Assembly (NCBI GenBank): GCA_904419945.1
Contig: CAJFTM010000001.1
Location: forward strand, 89,443-153,442
Length of the DNA stretch: 64,000 nt
Source: an uncultured Clostridia bacterium
Lineage (GTDB): Bacteria > Bacillota > Clostridia > Christensenellales > Borkfalkiaceae
Reading direction: 5' to 3'
A program made the position numbers and the translations under genes. The notes below the pieces were generated by a model. It ran no database searches. It was not told the origin of the DNA and worked only from the letters and a program-made list of their open reading frames with translations. Numbering within the stretch: the first letter of the stretch is position 1; each line of letters begins with the position of its first letter. Shown piece by piece: positions 35,061 through 43,987 of this stretch.

Positions 35061-37490
35061 TCACACGATGATGTTGACCAGCCGTCCGGGGACGACGATG
35101 AACTTGCGGATGGGTTTGCCTTCCACCAGCGGGCGAATGTTTTCATCGGCGAGCACCGCTTCGCGGATCTGATCCTGCGAGAAGTCCTTCGGGATCATCA
35201 TCTTGGCCTTGATCTTGCTGTTGACCTGCACGGCGTATTCCGTTTCATCGCGCACGAGGGCCGCCTCGTTGCAGACGGGATAGCGCTGGTCGAATACGGA
35301 ATACTTGCCGCCGAAACGCTCCCATAGCTCCTCGGTAAAGTGAGGGGCAAAAGGGGCGAGCAGCAGCAATAGGTCGCGCGTGCACTCGCGCTGGAATGCG
35401 GCGCTTCGTCCTTCCGTGCCGTCGTATTTATTCAGCGCGTTGACGTATTCCATCAAGCGGGCAACGGCGGTATTAAAGGAGAAGTTCTCCAAATCCCGCG
35501 TGATCTGCTTGATCGCATAATTGCGGGCGTAATCCAGCTCTTTTTCGGCAGTACCGTGATCTTTGGCGGGATCTTCCGCTTTGAGTGCGATCGCTTTGTC
35601 GGTCAGCCGTTCGACGCGGTCGAGGAACTTGGCGACCGACTTGATGCCGTCGTCGCTCCACGGGCCGCCCTCTGTATACGAGAAACCGAACATCAGGTAC
35701 AGGCGGAACACGTCCGAGCCGTACAGCTCGATGTAATCGTCGGGGGAAACGACATTGCCCTTCGATTTGGACATCCGGTTTCCGTCCGGCCCGAGGATGA
35801 CGCCCTGGTGTACAAGGCTCTTGAACGGTTCGTCAAAGTTCAGGTAGCCCATGTCGCGCAGAGCTTTGGTAAAGAAGCGCGCATACAGCAGATGCATGCA
35901 GGCGTGCTCTGCGCCGCCGATATACTTGTCGACGGGCAGCATCCTGTTCACGATTTCGGGGTCAAACGGCTGCTTAGAGTTGTGTGCGTCCGCATAGCGC
36001 AGATAATACCAGCTCGAGCAGACAAAGGTGTCCAGCGTATCGGGGTCGCGCAGCGCTTCGCCGCCGCAGTGCGGGCACTTGGTGTGCATAAATTCGTCGC
36101 ATTTTGCGAGAGGGGATTTTCCGTCCGGCTCAAACTGCACGTTGTAGGGCAGACGCACGGGCAGATCCTTATACGGCACGGGCACGACGCCGCACTTGGG
36201 GCAGTGCACCACGGGGATGGGGGCGCCCCAGTACCGCTGGCGGGAGACGAGCCAGTCGCGCAGGCGGTAATTGGTCTTGCGTTCGCCCTTTCCGATCTTT
36301 GTCAGGTAGTTGGAGATCTCCGTGCGTGCCTCTTCACCGAATCGGCCGTCGAATTGCAGGCTGTTTACGCAGATGCCGTCCTCACAGAAGGGAAGCACCG
36401 TCTCGCCGTTTTTGTTTTCAATGACCTTTTTGATGGGCAGGCCGTATTTCTGAGCGAAAGCGAAATCGCGCTCGTCGTGTGCGGGTACACCCATCACGGC
36501 GCCCGTTCCGTACGAATAGAGGACGTAGTCGGCAGCATAAATGGGCACCTTTTCGCCGTTTACGGGGTTGATGGCATAATGGCCGATAAAAACGCCCGTC
36601 TTTTCGCGCGCAGAGGAGAGGCGGTCGATCTCATTGGTTTTGGCAGTCGCTTCGATATACGCCTCGACGGCAGCACGCTGTTCCTCGGAAGTGAGTTTGC
36701 GTACCAGCGGGTGTTCAGGCGCAAGGACGACGTACGAAACACCGAAAATGGTGTCGCAGCGGGTGGTGAACACTTTGAATGTATCGCCGCTTTCGCACTC
36801 GAATTCGATCTCGCAGCCGGTGGACTTTCCGATCCAGTTGCGCTGCATCAGCTTTGTCTTTTCCGGCCAGTCGATCGTATCCAATCCCTGCAGCAGTTCT
36901 TCTGCATATTTGGTGATGCGGAAGAACCATTGTGTGAGGTCCTTTTTGATAACGGGCGTACCGCAGCGCTCGCAACAGCCTTCCTGTACCTGTTCGTTGG
37001 CGAGCACGGTGTTGCAGCTGGGGCACCAGTTGACAGGGGCTTCCTTGCGGTAGGCGAGGCCGTTTTCATATAGTTTCAGGAACATCCACTGCGTCCACTT
37101 ATAATAATCTTCCTCGCACGTCTTTACTTCGGCGGACCAATCGAACATGGCGCCCATTGCGCGCAGCTGTTTTTCCATGGTCGCGATGTTCTTTTCGGTC
37201 GAGTCTTTCGGGTGGATCTTGGTCTTGATGGCGTAGTTCTCCGCGGGCAGGCCGAATGCGTCAAACCCCATCGGCTGGAACACCTCGTAGCCCTGCATCT
37301 TCTTAAAGCGCGCAAAACTGTCCGACGGGCCGTAGTTGTACCAATGCCCGATGTGCAGCTTGGCGCCGGAAGGATAGGAGAACATCTCCAATACATAGTA
37401 TTTTTTGTCGATGTTCTTTTTGTTGAAGTGGTTTTCCTTGGTCTTCTCCCACCGTTGCTGCCACTTGCTTTCGACGGATTTCATGTCCAT
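35061..37490 (-). CDS. leuS: Leucyl-tRNA synthetase
   Basis: An 809-residue class I synthetase that charges tRNA-Leu. The HIGH motif is [17 protein letters not shown] is [15 protein letters not shown], and the editing domain ([19 protein letters not shown]) and zinc-like Cys clusters ([22 protein letters not shown]) are present. ATG at 37490 is preceded by GGAGG; the frame remains open far upstream, but that DNA belongs to other genes. It is cotranscribed behind the small membrane protein at 37520-37714. Confidence 0.97.
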   Translation of the reverse strand: MDMKSVESKWQQRWEKTKENHFNKKNIDKKYYVLEMFSYPSGAKLHIGHWYNYGPSDSFARFKKMQGYEVFQPMGFDAFGLPAENYAIKTKIHPKDSTEKNIATMEKQLRAMGAMFDWSAEVKTCEEDYYKWTQWMFLKLYENGLAYRKEAPVNWCPSCNTVLANEQVQEGCCERCGTPVIKKDLTQWFFRITKYAEELLQGLDTIDWPEKTKLMQRNWIGKSTGCEIEFECESGDTFKVFTTRCDTIFGVSYVVLAPEHPLVRKLTSEEQRAAVEAYIEATAKTNEIDRLSSAREKTGVFIGHYAINPVNGEKVPIYAADYVLYSYGTGAVMGVPAHDERDFAFAQKYGLPIKKVIENKNGETVLPFCEDGICVNSLQFDGRFGEEARTEISNYLTKIGKGERKTNYRLRDWLVSRQRYWGAPIPVVHCPKCGVVPVPYKDLPVRLPYNVQFEPDGKSPLAKCDEFMHTKCPHCGGEALRDPDTLDTFVCSSWYYLRYADAHNSKQPFDPEIVNRMLPVDKYIGGAEHACMHLLYARFFTKALRDMGYLNFDEPFKSLVHQGVILGPDGNRMSKSKGNVVSPDDYIELYGSDVFRLYLMFGFSYTEGGPWSDDGIKSVAKFLDRVERLTDKAIALKAEDPAKDHGTAEKELDYARNYAIKQITRDLENFSFNTAVARLMEYVNALNKYDGTEGRSAAFQRECTRDLLLLLAPFAPHFTEELWERFGGKYSVFDQRYPVCNEAALVRDETEYAVQVNSKIKAKMMIPKDFSQDQIREAVLADENIRPLVEGKPIRKFIVVPGRLVNIIV

Positions 37491-37519
37491 AAAGATACCT
37501 CCGAACGTCTGAACAAAAT

Positions 37520-37714
37520 TCATTTTTTCTTCCGAAAGCACCGGAAGATCAGGTAGGCTGCCGGCCCTAACAGCGGGATCAGCAGCACGATCAGATTCCA
37601 CGGGATGACCGCTTTGACCAGCCCCATGTCTTTCAATACGAGATAGACGGTCGCGATCGCCAGAAAATAGTGGATGACGAGTATGATGACGAGCGCGATG
37701 AAGAGCGGCGGCAT
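37520..37714 (-). CDS. Small PLDc_N-like membrane protein
   Basis: A 64-residue protein with two membrane helices (about residues 5-26 and 38-57) and a basic tail FRKKK. The pattern [20 protein letters not shown] is the phospholipase-D N-terminal-like (PLDc_N) hairpin, found as a short membrane protein of unknown role. A perfect GGGAGG precedes the ATG. It lies 29 bases ahead of leuS under a strong promoter. Confidence 0.75.
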   Translation of the reverse strand: MPPLFIALVIILVIHYFLAIATVYLVLKDMGLVKAVIPWNLIVLLIPLLGPAAYLIFRCFRKKK

Positions 37715-37745
37715 AGGCCCTCCCGATCAAAGAAAGATTCACTTG

Positions 37746-37774
37746 ATTATATAATTTTTTGCGCAGATAGTCAA
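37746..37774 (-). promoter_or_regulatory. Promoter of the PLDc_N-leuS unit
   Basis: Minus strand TTGACT (37774-37769), 17-bp spacer, TATAAT (37751-37746). No T-box was seen ahead of leuS, in contrast to thrS. Confidence 0.7.
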
Positions 37775-37868
37775 GCCGAGAGGGCTGTACGCCCGAAATT
37801 TTTGCAAAATCGCGCTCTTCCGCACGATATGCGTAAATAAAATGCGTTCGCCTGCATACACTGAAAGC

Positions 37869-38582
37869 ATGGAAAGAAGCATAGAAAGCGAATTTTCTGT
37901 CACGGAAACGGACGGCAACTGCCGGTACATTGCCTATATCGCCGCCGCGCTCGCAAAGGGCGGGGCCGCTGCGCAGATCGGGTTTGAAAGCGGCCGCGTT
38001 CGCCTCTCTGTCGCCGGGGAGGAGCCGGCGCTGCGCCGCCTTGCAGAGGAAAAGGTCGCAGACATCCTCTGTATCGGCTATAAATACGCGGAACTGCGCC
38101 CCCTCATTTGTCCGGCCGGTTTGGGGGAAGAAGACCGCGAGATCCTTGTCGCGGCCGTCATTGCGGCAGATCTCGCCGAAGACCGCCGCTGTGTCCTTAC
38201 GCGCCTGCGCCGGGCGGCGGATGCGGAGTGTACGATCGACGGGTTTTATCGCTTCCGCCTGAGCGATCTGCGCGCCAAGTGGCGTGGCGTCGCCGCATGT
38301 GTGCCGGCCGTCTTTACGCGCGGCAAACTGGCCGATTTTATGGAGTACCTGCTTGGGGCAGGGCGCGGTAAGGTGTTTTTGAAAGGGGATGCCGTATTTG
38401 ACGCCCGCTGCCGTCGTCTGCGCCGCTCTTCCTTGATCGAAGGCGGACACTCGGAAATGAATACGCTGCGCGAGATCGTGCTCAGCGGCGCCGGAAAAGT
38501 CGAGTGCCTCGTTTCGCCCAGTTCCAGGCAGGAAGATTTCCTTCGCCGATATTATGGCGGGAGGGTATGTTTCGCGCCCTGA
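37869..38582 (+). CDS. YtxC-like sporulation protein
   Basis: A 237-residue protein without recognised catalytic motifs; about residues 55-80 ([22 protein letters not shown]) and the long helical middle ([14 protein letters not shown]) resemble YtxC, a sporulation-associated protein. Its position directly upstream of the T-box and thrS reproduces the ytxC-thrS order of Bacillus subtilis. The start is uncertain: ATG at 37869 and ATG at 37842 both lack a good ribosome binding site. A role in sporulation is inferred from family and synteny only. Confidence 0.6.
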   Translation: MERSIESEFSVTETDGNCRYIAYIAAALAKGGAAAQIGFESGRVRLSVAGEEPALRRLAEEKVADILCIGYKYAELRPLICPAGLGEEDREILVAAVIAADLAEDRRCVLTRLRRAADAECTIDGFYRFRLSDLRAKWRGVAACVPAVFTRGKLADFMEYLLGAGRGKVFLKGDAVFDARCRRLRRSSLIEGGHSEMNTLREIVLSGAGKVECLVSPSSRQEDFLRRYYGGRVCFAP

Positions 38583-38666
38583 TTAGGTAAACGAGTCTGC
38601 GGGCCTGCCACCTGCGGAAATGACGTCCGCCGCTCGAAATTTTTTGCAAAAAATGCGCTCTTTTCG

Positions 38667-38695
38667 TTGACAAATGAGTCAAAAGCGTCTATGAT
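38667..38695 (+). promoter_or_regulatory. Promoter of thrS
   Basis: TTGACA (38667-38672), 17-bp spacer, TATGAT (38690-38695). Confidence 0.7.
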
Positions 38696-38725
38696 AGAAA
38701 CACAATACGATTCTATCTGCCTATG

Positions 38726-38956
38726 AACGGAGACAAGTAGCCCGGGTTCGAACGGATCCTTCAGAGAGCGGCGCGCTTGGCTGAAAGCGCCGCGCTTCCG
38801 TCCCGGTTTGAAACCGCTCCGTTCGGCAAAAAGCATGCGCGGCTTTTTCAATCGCGCAAAAAAGAGCGGCCGTGCGTTCCCGGGTGGGCGTCGGCAATTA
38901 AGGTGGAACCGCGCAGGAGATGCGTCCTTAAACGACAGGTTTGAGGGCGCTTTTAT
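38726..38956 (+). ncRNA. T-box leader of thrS (Thr specifier ACC)
   Basis: Stem I is closed by AACGGAG (38726-38732) with CTCCGTT (38817-38823). The specifier loop before the 3' arm reads GAAACCG, giving codon ACC (38813-38815) for threonine. The T-box bulge AGGTGGAACCGCG is at 38901-38913. The terminator is GCGTCCTTAAA (38922-38932) with TTTGAGGGCGC (38940-38950) and TTTT. Uncharged tRNA-Thr should pair with both specifier and TGGAACC, favour the antiterminator and switch thrS on. Confidence 0.92.
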
Positions 38957-38992
38957 ATTGCAAATATTCATTTTATATGCAAGGAGAAAGAC

Positions 38993-40900
38993 ATGATCAT
39001 CACGTTGAAGGGAGGAGACAAAAAAGAATTCGCGTCGCCTGTGACCTGCCTCGAGGTCGCCAAGAGCATCGGCGAGGGACTGGCGCGCTCCGCGGTCGCG
39101 GCAAAGGTGGACGGCAAGGCCGTCGATCTCGCACACGTCATTGACGGCGATTGCGAACTGGAGATCCTGACGCTCAAGGATAAAGAGGGGCTGCAGGTAT
39201 ACCGCCACACGGCGGCGCATGTGCTTGCACAGGCCGTTAAAGCGATCTTCCCGACCTGTAAGCTCGCCATCGGCCCGACCATCGAAAACGGCTTTTATTA
39301 TGACATCGACTTCAAGACGCCCATCACGCAGGAAGATCTTTCCAAGATCGAGGCGGAAATGAAGAAGATCATCAAGAGCAATCTTCCCGTCGAACGCTTT
39401 ACCCTTCCGCGCGAAGAGGCAATCAAGCTGATGACCAAATATTCGGAAAAGTACAAGGTCGAGCTGATCAAAGATCTGCCCGAGGGGGAGGAGATCTCCT
39501 TCTATAAACAGGGCGATTTCACCGATCTTTGCCGCGGTCCGCATCTGCCGTCTACCGGTAAGATCAAGGCGTTCAAACTGACCAGCATTGCGGGAGCTTA
39601 CTGGCGAGGCAACGAAAAGAATAAGATGCTGACCCGCATTTACGGCACGGCCTTCGCCAAAAAGGAAGAGATGGACGCTTACTTCACCATGCTGGAAGAG
39701 GCGAAGAAGCGCGATCATACCAAACTCGGCAAAGAACTCGGCCTGTTCGCCCTGCTCAACGAGGGCAAGGGCTTCCCGTTCTTCCTGCCCAAGGGGATGG
39801 TGCTCAAAAACATTCTCATCGATTATTGGCGGCAGATCCATACGCGCGAGGGCTATGTCGAGGTGCAGACGCCGATTATCCTCACCCGCTCTCTTTGGGA
39901 GACGTCCGGCCACTGGGATCATTATAAAGAAAATATGTACACGACCAAGATCGACGGGGAGGACTGTGCCATCAAGCCGATGAACTGCCCGGGCGGGATG
40001 CTCGTGTATAAGCTCACTCCGCACAGCTACAAAGATCTCCCCATCCGCATGGGCGAGCTGGGCATCGTGCACCGCCACGAAAAGAGCGGCCAGTTGCACG
40101 GACTCTTCCGCGTTCGCTGCTTCACGCAGGACGATGCGCACATCTTTATGCTTCCCGAGCAGATCGCCGATGAGATCAAAGGGGTCGTGCGCATCATCAA
40201 CGAGGTCTATACCCTCTTCGGATTCAAATATCACGTCGAACTCTCGACCCGCCCCGAGGACAGCATGGGCAGCGACGAGGATTGGGAGACGGCGACCGAT
40301 GCACTGCGCGCCGCGCTGGACGAGATGGGGCTCCCGTACGTCGTCAATGAAGGGGACGGTGCCTTTTATGGTCCGAAGATCGACTTCCATCTGACCGATT
40401 CCATCGGCCGAACCTGGCAGTGCGGCACCATCCAGCTCGACTTCCAGCTCCCGCAGCGCTTTGAAGCGGAGTACACCGGTGAGGACGGCCAAAAACACCG
40501 TCCCATTATGATCCACCGCGTCGTTTTCGGCTCTATCGAGCGCTTCATCGGCATTCTCATCGAGCACTATGCCGGCAAGTTCCCCGTGTGGCTCTCGCCC
40601 GTACAGGTGAAAATTCTGCCCGTTTCCGATAAGTCGATGGATTACGCAAAGCAAGTCGAAACACAGCTGAAAGCGGCGGGTTTGCGCGTCGAAACGGATA
40701 TGCGCAACGAAAAGATCGGCTACAAGATCCGCGAGGCACAGTTGGAAAAGCTGCCGTATATGCTCATCATCGGCGATAAGGAGAAGGAGGAGGGCACTGT
40801 TTCCGTGCGCATGCGCGAAAAGGGAGATATCGGCGCGATGGCTCTCGCCGATTTTGCCGCGCGCGTAAAAAAAGAAAATGACGAAAAGACGGTCTTTTAA
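38993..40900 (+). CDS. thrS: Threonyl-tRNA synthetase
   Basis: A 635-residue class II synthetase. A TGS domain is at the N-terminus (residues 1-60), followed by the editing domain with HTAAHVLAQAVK and the class II core: motif 1 (WRQIHTREGYVEVQTPIIL), motif 2 (RMGELGIVHRHEKSGQLHGLFRVRCF) and motif 3 (GSIERFIGILIEHYAG). The zinc ligand Cys is in MNCPGGM. It charges tRNA-Thr. Controlled by the T-box leader. Confidence 0.97.
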   Translation: MIITLKGGDKKEFASPVTCLEVAKSIGEGLARSAVAAKVDGKAVDLAHVIDGDCELEILTLKDKEGLQVYRHTAAHVLAQAVKAIFPTCKLAIGPTIENGFYYDIDFKTPITQEDLSKIEAEMKKIIKSNLPVERFTLPREEAIKLMTKYSEKYKVELIKDLPEGEEISFYKQGDFTDLCRGPHLPSTGKIKAFKLTSIAGAYWRGNEKNKMLTRIYGTAFAKKEEMDAYFTMLEEAKKRDHTKLGKELGLFALLNEGKGFPFFLPKGMVLKNILIDYWRQIHTREGYVEVQTPIILTRSLWETSGHWDHYKENMYTTKIDGEDCAIKPMNCPGGMLVYKLTPHSYKDLPIRMGELGIVHRHEKSGQLHGLFRVRCFTQDDAHIFMLPEQIADEIKGVVRIINEVYTLFGFKYHVELSTRPEDSMGSDEDWETATDALRAALDEMGLPYVVNEGDGAFYGPKIDFHLTDSIGRTWQCGTIQLDFQLPQRFEAEYTGEDGQKHRPIMIHRVVFGSIERFIGILIEHYAGKFPVWLSPVQVKILPVSDKSMDYAKQVETQLKAAGLRVETDMRNEKIGYKIREAQLEKLPYMLIIGDKEKEEGTVSVRMREKGDIGAMALADFAARVKKENDEKTVF

Positions 40901-40921
40901 ATAAAAAGGCCTTCAAAATAA

Positions 40922-40951
40922 TTGACAAACGGCTGCAATTTTTGGTATAGT
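40922..40951 (+). promoter_or_regulatory. Promoter of infC-rpmI-rplT
   Basis: TTGACA (40922-40927), 18-bp spacer, TATAGT (40946-40951). Confidence 0.7.
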
Positions 40952-40957
40952 ATATCG

Positions 40958-41091
40958 GTAAAGTAGAAGGAACGCTTCTCGCCTTGCGGCAATCGCGTCG
41001 GCAAGTGCACGATATATCCGAAAACGGCGCTGCGTTTGCGGCGGCAAATGTGATATGTTCGGCGGGTCCTTTTGCAGGGCCCGCCTTTTTT
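40958..41091 (+). ncRNA. infC operon attenuator leader (L20-type)
   Basis: About 130 nt of structured leader between promoter and infC, ending in a strong intrinsic terminator: GGCGGG-T-CCT (41061-41070) with AGG-G-CCCGCC (41076-41085) and T6. Position before infC-rpmI-rplT matches the Firmicute L20 leader, in which excess ribosomal protein L20 promotes termination. The precise L20-binding fold was not worked out. Confidence 0.7.
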
Positions 41092-41149
41092 GACGGCTTT
41101 GGCGGTCCGTTCAAAAACCGAAAAAATAATAAAAGGAAGGTATAAAAGT

Positions 41150-41662
41150 ATTAAAGCCCAGCATCAGATCAACGGAGAGATCCGCGATCGGGAAGTGAGA
41201 GTCATCGGGGCAGACGGGCAGCAGCTCGGCATCATGAGCGCGCAGGCCGCGCTTCGCCTCGCGGAAGAGAGCGATCTTGACTTGGTGAAGATCTCGCCGA
41301 CGGCCAATCCGCCCGTCTGTAAGATCATGGATTACGGCAAGTTCAAGTTCGAACAGGGGAAAAAGGAAAAAGAATCGCGCCGCAATCAGAAGATGGTCGA
41401 AGTCAAAGAGGTTCGCCTCTCGATGACTATCGACACGAATGACCTCAATGTCAAGTCTCGCCAGGCACAGAAATTTCTGGAAGCGGGGAACAAGGTCATG
41501 GTCTCCATCCGTCTGCGCGGCAGACAGAATGCGCACGCCTCCCTGGGGGTGGGCGTAATGCACACCTTCTTCGATACGCTGGAAGGGAAGGCGGTCATGG
41601 ATAAAAAACCTGCCAGCGAAGGGCGCAACATTACGATGTTGCTTTCGCCCGCAAAATCATAA
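41150..41662 (+). CDS. infC: Translation initiation factor IF-3 (AUU start)
   Basis: A 170-residue IF-3, which binds the 30S subunit and checks start-codon pairing. The N-terminal domain begins KAQHQINGEIRDREVRVIGADGQQLGI, the C-terminal domain includes KEVRLSMTIDTNDLNVKSRQAQKFL. No ATG, GTG or TTG lies at the conserved start; instead ATT at 41150 is 9 bases after AAGGAAGG. AUU is the known, autoregulatory start codon of infC in other bacteria. First gene of the infC-rpmI-rplT operon. Confidence 0.93.
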   Translation: MKAQHQINGEIRDREVRVIGADGQQLGIMSAQAALRLAEESDLDLVKISPTANPPVCKIMDYGKFKFEQGKKEKESRRNQKMVEVKEVRLSMTIDTNDLNVKSRQAQKFLEAGNKVMVSIRLRGRQNAHASLGVGVMHTFFDTLEGKAVMDKKPASEGRNITMLLSPAKS

Positions 41663-41737
41663 AGATTCGGAACCGTGCGTCCGCAAAAGGATGCGGCCGT
41701 ACGTCAGATACGGAAAATTATTTCGGAGGATAACAAC

Positions 41738-41941
41738 ATGCCTAAACAGAAATCGCATAGCGGCTCCAAGAAGCGTTTCGACGTGACCGGCAGCGGCAGA
41801 GTTAAGAGGGCACAGTCGGGTAAAAACCATAAGACGGGTGAAAAGCCCCGCAAGCGCAAGCGCAATCTTCGCCAGACGGCGTTCGTCAGCGAGACGCAGG
41901 AATTGACGGTCAAAAACCGCCTGATTCCGTACAAGAATTAA
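41738..41941 (+). CDS. rpmI: 50S ribosomal protein L35
   Basis: A 67-residue basic protein. MPKQKSHSGSKKRFDVTGSGRVKR is the standard L35 start, and the length is typical. ATG at 41738 follows GGAGG. Second gene of the infC operon. Confidence 0.96.
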   Translation: MPKQKSHSGSKKRFDVTGSGRVKRAQSGKNHKTGEKPRKRKRNLRQTAFVSETQELTVKNRLIPYKN

Positions 41942-41963
41942 GCAATAAGGAGAGAAAACAGTC

Positions 41964-42317
41964 ATGCGTATCAAAAGAGGTGTCAACGCTGTCAAAAAGC
42001 GCAGAAAGATATTCCGCCTTTCCAAGGGCTATTTTGGCTCCAAGAGCCGCTCTTACCGCATCGCCCGCGAAGCGGTGATGAAGTCGCTGATGTATGCGTA
42101 CATCGGCCGCAAAAATCGTAAGAGAGATTTTCGCAAGCTCTGGATCGCCCGTATCAATGCGGCGGCTCGCCTGAACGGACTGTCTTACAGCAAGTTCATG
42201 CACGGCCTCAAGGTCGCGGGCATCGAACTGAACAGAAAGGTTCTTGCGGACATCGCGGTCAACGACGCAGCCGGCTTCGCGGCCCTCGCGGAGAAGGCGA
42301 AAGCCGCTATCGCCTAA
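41964..42317 (+). CDS. rplT: 50S ribosomal protein L20
   Basis: A 117-residue protein of full length, with the L20 core [28 protein letters not shown]. It is required for early 50S assembly and is the presumed ligand of the leader ahead of infC. Starts after AAGGAG, ends in a terminator. Confidence 0.97.
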   Translation: MRIKRGVNAVKKRRKIFRLSKGYFGSKSRSYRIAREAVMKSLMYAYIGRKNRKRDFRKLWIARINAAARLNGLSYSKFMHGLKVAGIELNRKVLADIAVNDAAGFAALAEKAKAAIA

Positions 42318-42331
42318 ATAATCGATCCGAA

Positions 42332-42366
42332 AACCTTCTTCCTCATCGCAAGAAGGTTTTTTTGGT
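42332..42366 (+). terminator. Terminator of infC-rpmI-rplT
   Basis: AAACCTTCTT (42332-42341) pairs with AAGAAGGTTT (42351-42360), then T-rich to 42366, only a few bases before the next start codon. Confidence 0.85.
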
Positions 42367-42372
42367 TTTTGT

Positions 42373-43119
42373 ATGGTCATTACATCGAGAAATAATCCGC
42401 TCGTGCGCCGCATCCTCTCCCTGCGCGAAAAAAAGTTTCGCCGTGCGGCAGGGGAATATGTGGTGGAGGGACTTAAATCGGTGCGCGAGGCTGCGGAGAG
42501 CGGGGCGCATATCCGCCTGCTCGTGCGGGCGGAGCACCATCCCCTGCAGAATATCGAGGCAGATAGCGAGGTCGTCGTTGCGTCAGGTGTCTTTGAAAAG
42601 CTGTCCGAAGAGGTGTCGCCGCAGGGCATTCTCGCCGTCGTGGAAATGCCCGCCTGCACGCCGGAGCCTCCGCGCTCGCTCAGTTTGCTTTTAGACGGCG
42701 TATCCGATCCGGGCAACATGGGCACTGTGCTGCGAACGGCGAATGCCGCCGGCTATGAAGATATTTATTTACGCGGTTGCACCGATCCGTTCGCTTCCAA
42801 ATGTGTGCGTGCCTCGATGGGGGGACTCTTCCGTGTTCGGCTGCATATCGGCGGGGATGCAGAGCTCGCTTCCGCGCTTGCTGGCATACCGCTCATCTGC
42901 GCGGATATGGGAGGGAAAAACGCCTTTTGTTTTTCGCCGCCTGAGCGCTTTTGCCTCGTCATCGGCAATGAGGCGAATGGCGTCACGGAGCAGATGCGCG
43001 CGGCGTGTGCGCATACCGTCCGTGTTCCCATGCGCCCGGGCTGTGAAAGCCTCAATGCCGGCGTATCGGCAGGGATCCTCATGTATCTATTGCGCGCGGA
43101 TCATTTCCGCAGTGTGTAA
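42373..43119 (+). CDS. TrmH/SpoU-family RNA 2'-O-methyltransferase
   Basis: A 248-residue SPOUT methyltransferase. An N-terminal substrate-binding domain (MVITSRNNPLVRRILSLREKKFRRAAGEYVVEGLKSV) is followed by the knotted domain with motif 1 DPGNMGTVLRTANAAG, motif 2 FCLVIGNEANGV and motif 3 ESLNAGVSAGILMY. It probably methylates a ribose in 23S rRNA or tRNA. The position after rplT matches ysgA of Bacillus subtilis. The RNA target is not deducible. It may be reached by readthrough of the rplT terminator. Confidence 0.9.
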   Translation: MVITSRNNPLVRRILSLREKKFRRAAGEYVVEGLKSVREAAESGAHIRLLVRAEHHPLQNIEADSEVVVASGVFEKLSEEVSPQGILAVVEMPACTPEPPRSLSLLLDGVSDPGNMGTVLRTANAAGYEDIYLRGCTDPFASKCVRASMGGLFRVRLHIGGDAELASALAGIPLICADMGGKNAFCFSPPERFCLVIGNEANGVTEQMRAACAHTVRVPMRPGCESLNAGVSAGILMYLLRADHFRSV

Positions 43120-43180
43120 TGGTTGGCAAAAGTGAACGAGCATCAGTATACGAATCAGAATCTATAAGGAGAATTTAAAT

Positions 43181-43921
43181 ATGTCAGGGCACAGCAAATG
43201 GCATAATATACAGGCAAAAAAGGGCAAAGCAGACGCTGCGCGCGGCCGCATCTTTACAAAGCTCGGCAGGGAGATCGCAGTCGCCGCGAAATCCAATCCA
43301 AATCCAGAAACAAACAGCAAGCTCGCGGACGTGATCGCCAAGGCAAAAGCGAATAACATGCCCAACGACAACATCCAGCGCTGCATCAAAAAGGCGGCCG
43401 GTGAATTGAGCGGCGTCAACTACGAGACTCTCGTTTATGAAGGCTACGGCGTGGGGGGCAGCGCTCTCATCATCAATACACTTACCGACAATAAGAATCG
43501 TACAGCGGGCGATGTGCGCAGCACTCTCTCCAAATGCGGTGGCGAGCTCGGCAACAGCGGCTGCGTATCGTATATGTTCAGCAATAAGGGCTTGCTCGTC
43601 GTCGAGCGTACACTCGATTTGGACGAGGATACTATTACGGAGTACGCTATCGATGCTGGCGCGGATGATGTGGTCGTATTGGACGATGTTTATGAGATCT
43701 ATACGGATCCGAGTACTTTTTCGGATGTTCGCAAATATCTTGAAGGGAAGGGCATCTCGTTTTTGGAAGCGGATGTGCGCATGATCCCGCAAAACAAGGT
43801 GACGCTCAGCCCCGAACACGAGGAGACATTCAAAAAATTGCTCGATAAGCTCGAAGAGCTCGATGACGTGCAGGATGTTTATCATAATGTCGAGCTGACT
43901 GAGGATGAGGAAGAAGAATAA
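43181..43921 (+). CDS. YebC/PmpR-family protein
   Basis: A 246-residue member of the YebC family, with the hallmark start MSGHSKWHNIQAKKGKADAARG and YEGYGVGG. Family members have been described as transcriptional regulators and, more recently, as translation factors that help ribosomes at difficult sequences such as polyproline. The C-terminus is very acidic (LTEDEEEE). RBS AAGGAG. Confidence 0.95.
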   Translation: MSGHSKWHNIQAKKGKADAARGRIFTKLGREIAVAAKSNPNPETNSKLADVIAKAKANNMPNDNIQRCIKKAAGELSGVNYETLVYEGYGVGGSALIINTLTDNKNRTAGDVRSTLSKCGGELGNSGCVSYMFSNKGLLVVERTLDLDEDTITEYAIDAGADDVVVLDDVYEIYTDPSTFSDVRKYLEGKGISFLEADVRMIPQNKVTLSPEHEETFKKLLDKLEELDDVQDVYHNVELTEDEEEE

Positions 43922-43939
43922 ATCGCACCACTTGCGCAT

Positions 43940-43965
43940 TTGCAGAGTATTATGTGCGGCATAAA
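43940..43965 (+). repeat. Dispersed intergenic motif, copy E
   Basis: TTGCAGAGTATTATGTGCGG followed by CATAAA, between yebC and proA, 22 bases before the proA start. Confidence 0.5.
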
Positions 43966-43987
43966 TCGATCGAAAGCGGAGGGAAAT

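Noticed and set aside
35556-37073. 505-codon plus-strand frame
   Set aside because: Antisense to leuS.
37491-38450. N-terminal extension of leuS by ~320 codons
   Set aside because: The frame is open but crosses the PLDc_N gene, its promoter and the ytxC-like gene; the 37490 start has GGAGG and gives normal length.
38745-38760. tRNA-like GGTTCGAA sequence
   Set aside because: It is part of T-box stem I; no acceptor or anticodon stems.
38552-40654. 700-codon minus-strand frame
   Set aside because: Antisense to thrS and its T-box.
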